Made by a program: the position numbers and the translations under genes | Assembly (NCBI GenBank): GCA_013331595.1 | Contig: DUGE01000113.1 | Location: 21,828 to 28,932 of the forward strand | Length of the DNA: 7,105 nucleotides | Source: Microcaldota archaeon | Lineage (GTDB): Archaea > Micrarchaeota > Micrarchaeia > Norongarragalinales > UBA10210 | Direction: 5' to 3' | The notes under the pieces: model-generated | What the model was told of the DNA's origin: nothing | Database searches by the model: none | What the model saw: the letters and a program-made list of their open reading frames with translations, nothing else | Shown: in pieces, positions 1-4,511 of the stretch | How the letters are laid out: each line of letters starts with the position of its first letter | Position numbering within the stretch: the stretch's first letter is position 1

Positions 1-20
1 TTCAAATCCCGCCGAGTCCA
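1..20 (+). tRNA. 3' end of a tRNA gene, probably tRNA-Ala (truncated by window edge)
   Basis: The first 20 bases are the 3' end of a tRNA: T-loop TTCAAAT (1-7), 3' T-stem strand CCCGC (8-12), 3' acceptor strand CGAGTCC (13-19) and discriminator A73 (20). CCA is not encoded; the next bases are CTAA. The 3' strand is identical to that of the complete tRNA-Ala(GGC) at 1996-2235, including T70, which in that gene forms the G3:U70 pair that identifies alanine tRNAs. It is therefore probably another alanine isoacceptor or a duplicate. The anticodon lies outside the window. The T-loop is intact here, so this copy has no intron at 59/60, unlike the other one. Confidence 0.8.
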
Positions 21-25
21 CTAAC

Positions 26-52
26 TTTTCTTTCTTTGCGAAAGAAAGAAAA
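26..52. repeat. CTTTCTTT palindromic hairpin, 3' flank of tRNA
   Basis: Perfect 12-bp inverted repeat with a 3-nt GCG loop: TTTTCTTTCTTT (26-37) pairs with AAAGAAAGAAAA (41-52). It begins 5 nt after the tRNA discriminator base. The T-rich arm could act as the tRNA's poly-T terminator. It belongs to the same family as the hairpins at 2033-2069, 2182-2207, 2237-2277, 4405-4449 and 4469-4510, but it lacks the ATCAAAGAAA tail. Confidence 0.7.
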
Positions 53-149
53 CTAAAGTAAATTAAACAGTTTCAACAAAAAGAAGTTTCAAGCAATTGC
101 ACGAGCACGGAATTTCCAAACATTACGGAAACAAAAAAAAGGTTTTGAA

Positions 150-1311
<1,162 letters not shown>

Positions 1312-1396
1312 AACAGTTTCCTTGAACTTTCCTGCAGACAAAACTGCGTGCTTGAAATTATCAGGATGAGCTAAAGCCATCGGCACGGAACCCTAG

Positions 1397-1408
1397 TTAA
1401 ATTTAAAA
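1397..1408 (+). promoter_or_regulatory. TATA box of the BECR-like/DUF2283 operon
   Basis: TTAAATTTAAAA is centred about 33 bp before the ATG at 1435. This predicts a start site only a few bases upstream of the codon, so a leaderless transcript; no Shine-Dalgarno sequence is visible. Confidence 0.55.
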
Positions 1409-1434
1409 ATGAAAAGCCTCAGTAGAATACTCGA

Positions 1435-1737
1435 ATGCAGTTCGAAGTCACTTCAAAAGACGGCAAAAAAGTAAGGGTCACTGAAGCCTATTGGAATTTC
1501 ATAATCACCCTTAAACACCCGACAATGACAGGTAAAGAAAACCTGGCCATGAAAACGCTTGCGGACCCCGACGAGATAAGGCAAAGCTCCAGGGACAAAA
1601 GCGTATTTTTATACTACAAAAAACAAGATGCCTATTGGGCTTGCGTCGTCTGCAAACACCTAAACGGGGAAGGTTTCATAATTACAACTTACATCACAGA
1701 CAGGATAAAGGAAGGTAATAGAGTATGGAAAAAATGA
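1435..1737 (+). CDS. Small RelE/BECR-like protein, putative toxin RNase (partner of DUF2283)
   Basis: 100-aa soluble protein. The core KHPTMTGKENLAMKTLADPD, EIRQSSRDKSVFLYYKK (residues 27-63) and then VVCKHLNGEGFIITTYITD (71-89) resembles DUF4258/BECR (barnase-EndoU-colicin-RelE) proteins. These have a conserved His early, an 'L-x-x-P-x-x-I-R' helix end and a final 'G-F-I-x-T-x-Y' strand. Candidate catalytic residues by analogy are His28, Arg49, Lys62, Thr85 and Tyr86. The gene overlaps the next one by 13 bp, and that neighbour is a DUF2283 protein, a type I recall seeing next to such genes. A toxin-antitoxin role is therefore plausible but inferred. The 33-bp spacing from the TATA box suggests leaderless translation. 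It could instead be a non-toxic regulator. Confidence 0.72.
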   Translation: MQFEVTSKDGKKVRVTEAYWNFIITLKHPTMTGKENLAMKTLADPDEIRQSSRDKSVFLYYKKQDAYWACVVCKHLNGEGFIITTYITDRIKEGNRVWKK

Positions 1738-1940
1738 AAATAATTTTCAACAAGCTGGCGAACACGCTGGACATCTGGTTCGACGACCCACAGAAGGAAG
1801 CGATTAGCGAAGAAACTGGCGAAGAAGTAATTTTGAAGAAAGACCGCCAGGGAAAAATAATCGGCATTGAAAAACTAAACGTTTTAGCCACGCCCCTAAA
1901 GCAAATGGGAAAATTCCCTTTTGAAATGCTCGTCGAATAG
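1725..1940 (+). CDS. DUF2283 family protein (putative antitoxin of the upstream gene)
   Basis: 71-aa protein matching the DUF2283 pattern: MKIIFNKLANTLDIWF (4-19), then an acidic segment and VILKKDRQGKIIGIEKLNV (35-53), that is strand, 'D-x-x-G-x-I-x-G-I-E' hairpin and strand. The ATG at 1725 has AGGAAGGT 8 nt upstream (1709-1716). An internal ATG at 1734 forms an ATGA overlap with the upstream stop and gives the usual family N-terminus MKI, so either start is possible. The overlap implies translational coupling with the BECR-like gene. DUF2283 has no established biochemical activity that I can name; the antitoxin role is inferred from the pairing alone. Its stop is 55 bp before the tRNA-Ala gene. 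Confidence 0.8.
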   Translation: MEKMKIIFNKLANTLDIWFDDPQKEAISEETGEEVILKKDRQGKIIGIEKLNVLATPLKQMGKFPFEMLVE

Positions 1941-1960
1941 CAAAAAACCATTTTCACAAA

Positions 1961-1972
1961 GCGATTTAAAAC
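1961..1972 (+). promoter_or_regulatory. TATA box of tRNA-Ala
   Basis: GCGATTTAAAAC is centred about 28 bp before G1 of the mature tRNA (1996). This is the spacing expected for a tRNA transcript with little or no leader. Confidence 0.55.
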
Positions 1973-2031
1973 AAACGCCACACTATCATTAGAGTGGGCT
2001 CGTAGATCAACGGCAGATCGCGTGCATGGCA

Positions 2032-2078
2032 TAAACTTTCTTTGGAAAAGAAAGTTTAATCAAAGAAAGCTTCCATCA
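2032..2078 (+). other. tRNA-Ala intron 1 (position 37/38, 47 nt)
   Basis: A complete BHB motif defines it. The anticodon stem CGTGC/GCACG is followed by a 3-nt bulge CAT (2077-2079) on the 3' side, a 4-bp central helix ATGG (2026-2029)/CCAT (2073-2076), then a 3-nt bulge CAT (2030-2032) on the 5' side. Cuts fall after the second base of each bulge. The intron-internal helix continues as AAACTTTCTTTG (2033-2044) with CAAAGAAAGCTT (2061-2072), 11 of 12 paired. Its body is a member of the repeat family. Confidence 0.9.
2033..2069. repeat. Palindromic repeat copy forming the body of tRNA-Ala intron 1
   Basis: AAACTTTCTTT (2033-2043), loop GGA, AAAGAAAGTTT (2047-2057): a perfect 11-bp hairpin, 12 bp if T2032:A2058 is included. 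It is followed by AAT and a second purine arm CAAAGAAAG (2061-2069). The left arm can pair with either purine arm. The run from TAAACTTTCTTT, and from AAAGAAAGTTTAATCAAAGA onward, is shared with the copy at 2237-2277. Confidence 0.8.
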
Positions 2079-2100
2079 TGCACGAGGCTGCGGGTTCAAA

Positions 2101-2221
2101 AGAAGGCGAAACTACGTTTCTCCTTTCTAAACCTCTTCCTTTCCGAAAAAGAATATTTTTCTTTGGCGCGGCGCCATCGCACCTTTCTTTTTCGGCAAAA
2201 AGAAAGGGGCAAGGCTGAAAA
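2101..2221 (+). other. tRNA-Ala intron 2 (T-loop, position 59/60, 121 nt)
   Basis: BHB model: T-stem GCGGG/CCCGC, 3-nt bulge AAT (2220-2222), central helix TTCA (2095-2098)/TGAA (2216-2219), 3-nt bulge AAA (2099-2101). The helix on the intron side is weak, so this is a relaxed BHB. Inside are a hairpin with GAAAC/GTTTC arms (2108-2120, flanks extend it to about 2101-2128), a GAAAAA/TTTTTC hairpin (2145-2161), and a repeat-family hairpin at 2182-2207. No protein-coding or homing endonuclease signature is present; the 76-aa frame across it is low-complexity. Confidence 0.82.
2182..2207. repeat. Palindromic repeat hairpin inside tRNA-Ala intron 2
   Basis: CCTTTCTTTTT (2182-2192), loop CGGC, AAAAAGAAAGG (2197-2207): perfect 11-bp inverted repeat. 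The arms match the hairpins at 2237-2267 and 4469-4499. The ATCAAAGAAA tail is missing. Confidence 0.75.
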
Positions 2222-2236
2222 TCCCGCCGAGTCCAC

Positions 2237-2277
2237 TAAACTTTCTTTTTAGAAAAAAGAAAGTTTAATCAAAGAAA
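2237..2277. repeat. Palindromic repeat hairpin with tail, 3' flank of tRNA-Ala
   Basis: TAAACTTTCTTTTT (2237-2250), loop AGA, AAAAAGAAAGTTTA (2254-2267): perfect 14-bp hairpin starting two bases after the discriminator base, then the tail ATCAAAGAAA (2268-2277). The T-rich arm may serve as the tRNA terminator. The internal AAGTTTAAT (2261-2269) lies about 27 bp before the HIT start codon and could double as its TATA box. Confidence 0.8.
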
Positions 2278-2291
2278 AAGGAACGATTTGC

Positions 2292-2741
2292 GTGACCGAA
2301 TGCATTTTCTGCAGCATTGCCGAAGGCAAGGCGCACTCCGCGCAATTGGGCGAAAACAAGCACGCCCTTGCCGTTTTGGACGCCTATCCGGTGGTTGAGG
2401 GCCATTCGCTCGTCATTCCAAAGAAACACCACAGGGCGCTGTGGGAAATACCGCGGGAGGAGCTCAACGGCATATTTGACTTGATTATCGAAGTGGAAAA
2501 AAGCCTGTTGCAAAACCTGCATTGCGAGGGCGTGGACTTGCGGCAGCATTACAGGCCGTTCGTTCCCGAAAGCAAGCTTAAGAAAGACCATTTGCACTTC
2601 CACTTGATTCCGCGCAAAAGCTGGGATGAACTATTCAAGAAAGCCGGCACAAAGGAAACGGAATTGCGCAAGGAGCCGGTTAAGAAAGAGCTTGAAAGCC
2701 TCGCGGAAAGGATAAGGGGAAAACAAAAAAATCACAGGTGA
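2292..2741 (+). CDS. HIT-family (histidine triad) nucleotide hydrolase/transferase
   Basis: 149-aa HIT-domain protein; the family cleaves or transfers nucleoside monophosphates from phosphoramidates and dinucleotides in the cytoplasm. The histidine triad HLHFHLIPR follows KKD at about residues 100-108, and the N-terminal CIFC (Cys4, Cys7) followed by VVEGHSLVIPKKHHRAL (34-50) is typical. The usual 'N-x-G-x-x-A-G-Q' segment before the triad is replaced by VDLRQHYRPFVPESKLKKD, a subtype with a longer insert whose substrate I cannot name. The C-terminus is a Lys/Glu-rich helix. GTG at 2292 is the only reasonable start; no clear Shine-Dalgarno sequence is seen, and a TATA-like AAGTTTAAT at 2261-2269 would make it nearly leaderless. 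It is followed within 4 nt by a 50-aa gene. Confidence 0.9.
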   Translation: MTECIFCSIAEGKAHSAQLGENKHALAVLDAYPVVEGHSLVIPKKHHRALWEIPREELNGIFDLIIEVEKSLLQNLHCEGVDLRQHYRPFVPESKLKKDHLHFHLIPRKSWDELFKKAGTKETELRKEPVKKELESLAERIRGKQKNHR

Positions 2742-2745
2742 TAAC

Positions 2746-2898
2746 ATGAGCGTTGAGTACGGAGAGTTCAAGGGAAACAAGATGATTATCCTCAAGAGGA
2801 GCGAGACGGACAATTTCCCGTTCCAGTTCGGCAAAGGCAAAGCCAAACTGATCGTGGAGAATTTCGAGGCCATAAAGAAATTCGCGGAAGAAGAATGA
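2746..2898 (+). CDS. Conserved-looking 50-aa protein coupled to the HIT gene
   Basis: 50-aa protein starting MSVEYGEFKGNKMIILKR and ending IKKFAEEE. A strong AGGTGAT Shine-Dalgarno sequence (2736-2742) overlaps the HIT stop codon, with ATG at 2746, so the two genes are translated from one message. The sequence suggests two short beta strands (YGEFKGNKMIILKR), a glycine turn (FGKGKAKLI) and a C-terminal helix (ENFEAIKKFAEEE). I recall similar short 'F-x-F-G-x-x-K-A-K-L-I' proteins in DPANN and other archaeal genomes annotated only as hypothetical; their function is unknown. The strong ribosome binding site and regular composition argue that it is real. Confidence 0.78.
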   Translation: MSVEYGEFKGNKMIILKRSETDNFPFQFGKGKAKLIVENFEAIKKFAEEE

Positions 2899-2918
2899 AC
2901 AGGCTGCCTACACTAAAG

Positions 2919-2928
2919 TTTTCTTTTT
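2919..2928 (+). terminator. Poly-T terminator of the HIT/50-aa operon
   Basis: TTTTCTTTTT lies 20 nt after the stop codon of the 50-aa gene and is followed by GGGG. A U-rich archaeal terminator is the likeliest reading. Confidence 0.5.
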
Positions 2929-3005
2929 GGGGTTGACAGACCTTCGTTGCAGAACTGCGGTTCTGCGACATGCCGCAGAGCTTTGCTCTGCGTGCATCTT
3001 TTAGC

Positions 3006-3024
3006 AAAAGAAAAAGGGCGGCCT
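3006..3024 (-). terminator. Terminator of the 42-aa membrane peptide gene
   Basis: On the - strand GGCC-ACTAAA-GGCC spans the stop codon and is followed by GCCCTTTTTCTTTTGC. This small stem followed by a T-tract directly after the coding region fits an intrinsic terminator. Confidence 0.5.
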
Positions 3025-3153
3025 TTAGTGGCCTTCCTTTGTCGAGCCTACTACTAGCAAAGTGCCGAGAATGCCGAGGGAAGTCAAGTCCGAACCGGCA
3101 AAGGCCACTACTGCAAGCAATGCTATTGCGAGCCACAAGCTGCGTTCATCCAT
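3025..3153 (-). CDS. 42-aa hydrophobic membrane peptide
   Basis: Starts MDERSLWLAIALLAVVAFAG and continues as SDLTSLGILGTLLVVGSTKE then GH. Two hydrophobic stretches (residues 6-19 and 26-36) suggest one or two short membrane segments. A textbook Shine-Dalgarno GAGGTGG (- strand, 3168-3162) lies 8 nt before the ATG at 3153, so this start is preferred over the upstream in-frame ATG at 3210, which would give 61 aa. A T-rich terminator follows the stop. I do not recognise a family. It lies 78 bp downstream of the cysteine-rich membrane protein gene on the same strand and could share its transcript; a possible TATA-like GAGTTTAATTTCG is at 3186-3198. Confidence 0.65.
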   Translation of the reverse strand: MDERSLWLAIALLAVVAFAGSDLTSLGILGTLLVVGSTKEGH

Positions 3154-3231
3154 ATCCAAACCCACCTCTAATAGAACAAAACCCACGAAATTAAACTCTG
3201 CAGGGGGCACCCAAATTACTCCAGCACGAAT

Positions 3232-3693
3232 TCAGCCGTATTTCTGGGCGATTTCCTGGAAAGTTATTTCCCGCTGGTATCCTTCAGCGCTCATCAGGCA
3301 CGACCCTGAAGCCTTGCTGCACGATGCAGTTGCAGGCTTGTTTCCGGCGATCGTCTGCATAATGCAGGAATAGTCTTTCCTCCCGCTGGAAGCGCTTTCA
3401 CTGCACGAACAGCCGGAAACCGCCCAAGCGCTGCTTCCAGCAAGCTCCTTCGCCAAACCAACGCAAACTTGCCCCGCTTTCACGCTATTTAGCGAATCAA
3501 AAACGTATTGGTATTGGTTTGGAGTTTGTGGTGCGCCTGAAGGCGCATAGCTTGATGCAACCGGCGATGGAATAATCGGGCTTGCAACGGGCTTCGGCGT
3601 AAGCCCGGTGGAAGGCGAGCCTCCAATGAAAAAAAACAGGATGGCGAAAAGCAGGAGTATTGCCGCAATTGCCGCCATTTCGCCAAAATCCAT
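3232..3693 (-). CDS. Membrane-anchored six-cysteine extracellular protein, unknown family
   Basis: 153-aa protein. An N-terminal membrane segment (about residues 7-24, AAIAAILLLFAILFFFIGG) is followed by a Pro/Ser/Ala-rich linker (26-60) and a small domain with six cysteines (77, 95, 97, 110, 125, 132), an even number compatible with three disulfides outside the cell. The N-terminus lacks charged residues before the hydrophobic core other than Asp2 and Glu5, so it is a signal anchor or uncleaved signal peptide. The ATG at 3693 has GGTGA 6 nt upstream. GNAT is 47 bp upstream on the same strand. I do not recognise the C-terminal domain. Small disulfide-rich domains can bind ligands or sit on the cell surface, but nothing here identifies the role. 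Confidence 0.78.
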   Translation of the reverse strand: MDFGEMAAIAAILLLFAILFFFIGGSPSTGLTPKPVASPIIPSPVASSYAPSGAPQTPNQYQYVFDSLNSVKAGQVCVGLAKELAGSSAWAVSGCSCSESASSGRKDYSCIMQTIAGNKPATASCSKASGSCLMSAEGYQREITFQEIAQKYG

Positions 3694-3740
3694 GCCTATT
3701 CACCATTACGAAAAAACCGCGCTTGAAGCTTGAATTCGCT

Positions 3741-4271
3741 CTAATTTCGGCGGAATACGCGCAAGGGGATGCGCCGTCCCGCTCTCATCACAAAATCCCG
3801 CACCGGATGCTCTTTGAATCCCAGTCGTTTAACGAGCTTAACTGCGGCAGGGTTTTCGGCATGGGTTCTGCACAGAAAAGCTCCTACCCCCCGCGTTTCA
3901 AAGTGCGTCATAAGGGCATGGACTGCATCTGCACCATACCCACTCCTGCGCGAGCCAGCTGCCACTTCCACGCCAATCTCGTGCGAGGGAAGGCCCGCCC
4001 TGGAGAATTTCTCTGGAGAGTAGGTCAGCCGCACGCTGCCAATCTCGCCGCCAGTTTTTCGGTCGTGGATGGAGTAGAAATGAGCTTGACCTCCTTTGAT
4101 TGCCTCGCGAAGAACATTCGCGAGCGTTTCGGGTGGGACGGCTAAAACGTCCCCATAGAAAAGCGGCTCCCTGCGACCTCGTGCGACCAACGCTCTAACG
4201 CGCTCGGCGAATTCTGGCCCCTCAACGCTCCACGGTTTCAGCACCACTCTCTTGCCAGTTATATCCTGCAT
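3741..4271 (-). CDS. GNAT-family N-acetyltransferase (RimJ/RimL-like)
   Basis: 176-aa GCN5-related acetyltransferase that transfers acetyl from acetyl-CoA to an amine. The N-terminus TGKRVVLKPWSVEG (5-18) is the RimJ/RimL-type first strand. GGEIGSVRLTY (74-84) forms the central hairpin. Motif A is IGVEVAAGSRRSGYGADAV (99-117) with the pyrophosphate-binding loop RRSGYG at 108-113. Motif B is ENPAAVKLVKRLGF (139-152) with Asn140 and the terminal Gly-Phe. The ATG at 4271 lies 31 bp from the centre of a TATA box, so the message is probably leaderless. The substrate cannot be told; family members acetylate ribosomal protein N-termini, small amines or antibiotics. It sits between tRNA-Val and the six-cysteine protein gene. 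Confidence 0.87.
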   Translation of the reverse strand: MQDITGKRVVLKPWSVEGPEFAERVRALVARGRREPLFYGDVLAVPPETLANVLREAIKGGQAHFYSIHDRKTGGEIGSVRLTYSPEKFSRAGLPSHEIGVEVAAGSRRSGYGADAVHALMTHFETRGVGAFLCRTHAENPAAVKLVKRLGFKEHPVRDFVMRAGRRIPLRVFRRN

Positions 4272-4292
4272 AAAAGAAGTTGTGCAAAAGTC

Positions 4293-4307
4293 TTAATTAA
4301 GTATAAC
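4293..4307 (-). promoter_or_regulatory. TATA box of the GNAT gene
   Basis: - strand TTATACTTAATTAAG is centred about 31 bp from the ATG, which fits a leaderless transcript. Confidence 0.5.
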
Positions 4308-4325
4308 CGCTTCAAATCCTGCCCG

Positions 4326-4336
4326 AAAGAAAAACG
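4326..4336 (-). terminator. Poly-T terminator of tRNA-Val
   Basis: Immediately after the tRNA 3' end the - strand reads CTCCCGTTTTTCTTTCGGG. TTTTTCTTT is a U-rich tract enclosed by CCCG/CGGG, which fits archaeal termination. Confidence 0.55.
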
Positions 4337-4398
4337 GGAGTGGGCCCGCAGGGAATCGAACCCCGAGTCTTTCGCACGTCAAGCGAACGTCTTACCAA

Positions 4399-4450
4399 TG
4401 CCGAACTTTTCTTTCTTTGGTTAAGCTTTCTTTCAGCAGAAAGAAAAGTC
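4399..4450 (-). other. tRNA-Val intron (D-loop, 16/17, 52 nt)
   Basis: BHB on the - strand: central helix TCGA (4456-4453)/TCGG (4404-4401) with one T·G pair, 5' bulge ATG (4452-4450) and 3' bulge CAT (4400-4398). Cuts after the second base of each bulge restore a normal D-loop. The intron helix is a perfect 11 bp, ACTTTTCTTTC (4449-4439)/GAAAGAAAAGT (4415-4405). The outer exon-side helix is essentially absent, so this is a relaxed motif at a non-canonical position. Confidence 0.85.
4405..4449 (-). repeat. Palindromic repeat copy forming the body of the tRNA-Val intron
   Basis: The - strand segment GAAAGAAAGCTTAACCAAAG followed by AAAG lines up with AAAAGAAAGTTTAATCAAAG plus AAAG of tRNA-Ala intron 1, with only three substitutions. 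A short CTTTC-TGCT-GAAAG hairpin competes with the long BHB helix for the same pyrimidine arm. Confidence 0.75.
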
Positions 4451-4468
4451 ATTCGACTACGAGCCCAC

Positions 4469-4510
4469 GAACCTTTCTTTTTGTGAAAAAGAAAGGTTCA
4501 TCAAAGAAAA
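4469..4510. repeat. Palindromic repeat hairpin with tail in the 5' leader of tRNA-Val
   Basis: GAACCTTTCTTTTT (4469-4482), loop GTG, AAAAAGAAAGGTTC (4486-4499): perfect 14-bp hairpin two bases from G1 of the tRNA, then the tail ATCAAAGAAAA (4500-4510). The tail points away from the tRNA, as it does in the 3' flank copy at tRNA-Ala. It lies between the probable TATA box and the tRNA, so it should be transcribed. Confidence 0.8.
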
Positions 4511-4511
4511 A

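Larger units (their letters stand above)
1996..2235 (+). tRNA. tRNA-Ala(GGC) interrupted by two introns (37/38 and 59/60)
   Basis: Exons 1996-2031, 2079-2100 and 2222-2235 join into a 72-nt tRNA. Acceptor GGGCTCG/CGAGTCC contains G3:U70, the alanine identity pair. The D-stem is GATC/GATC with loop AACGGCA, the anticodon stem CGTGC/GCACG with loop ATGGCAT (anticodon GGC at 2028-2030), the variable loop AGGCT, the T-stem GCGGG/CCCGC with loop TTCAAAT, and A73. CCA is not encoded. Both interruptions have BHB splice sites. Intron 1 is at the canonical 37/38 position. Intron 2 splits the T-loop between A59 and T60; runs of A there leave its exact ends ambiguous by a few bases. The spliced T-loop and acceptor match the partial tRNA at 1-20, which supports the model. 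Splicing would need the tRNA endonuclease and RtcB ligase, neither in this window. Confidence 0.92.
2911..3030. other. Structured convergent intergenic region with two strong hairpins and terminal inverted repeats
   Basis: Between the two convergent gene sets. CACTAAAG (2911-2918) is repeated inverted as CTTTAGTG (3023-3030). Inside, TTTTCTTTT (2919-2927) is complementary to AAAAGAAAA (3006-3014). Two hairpins lie in the middle: GTTGCAGAAC (2946-2955)/GTTCTGCGAC (2960-2969), with one T·G pair, and CGCAGAGC (2974-2981)/GCTCTGCG (2985-2992), extended by ATGC/GCAT around a bulged T. The simplest role is bidirectional termination. A small structured RNA or a MITE-like element is also possible. 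The right end overlaps the last codons of the - strand 42-aa gene. Confidence 0.6.
4341..4466 (-). tRNA. tRNA-Val(GAC) with a D-loop intron (position 16/17)
   Basis: On the - strand the exons 4466-4451 and 4398-4341 join into a 74-nt tRNA. The acceptor is GGGCTCG/CGGGCCC, the D-arm GTCG-AATTTGGTA-AGAC (GTC/GAC plus a G·A mismatch), the anticodon stem TTCGC/GCGAA with loop TTGACGT (anticodon GAC, plus positions 4378-4380), the variable loop AGACT, the T-stem CGGGG/CCCTG with loop TTCGATT, and A73. CCA is not encoded. Without removing the insert, no D-loop of normal length with G18-G19 can form. The first twelve bases from two upstream of G1 (GTGGGCTCGTAG) are identical to those of tRNA-Ala. 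A hairpin lies 2 nt upstream of G1, and the likely TATA boxes are unusually far away. Confidence 0.92.

Noticed and set aside
2022..2252. 76-aa + strand reading frame
   Set aside because: It runs through the exons and both introns of tRNA-Ala and is low-complexity Phe/Lys/Arg from the CTTTCTTT tracts; no ribosome binding site or family resemblance.
3721..3737. Adjacent AAGCTT and GAATTC sites resembling a cloning linker
   Set aside because: They lie in a natural GCTTGAA direct repeat between two genes with no vector sequence around; a chance occurrence.
3660..4145. 161-aa + strand reading frame opposite GNAT
   Set aside because: It is antisense to a clear acetyltransferase with intact motifs; its composition looks like a shadow frame and it has no start signals.
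4311..4323. TTCAAATCCTGCC resembling a tRNA T-arm on the + strand
   Set aside because: No matching 5' T-stem, acceptor or anticodon arm; it lies in the GNAT promoter region.
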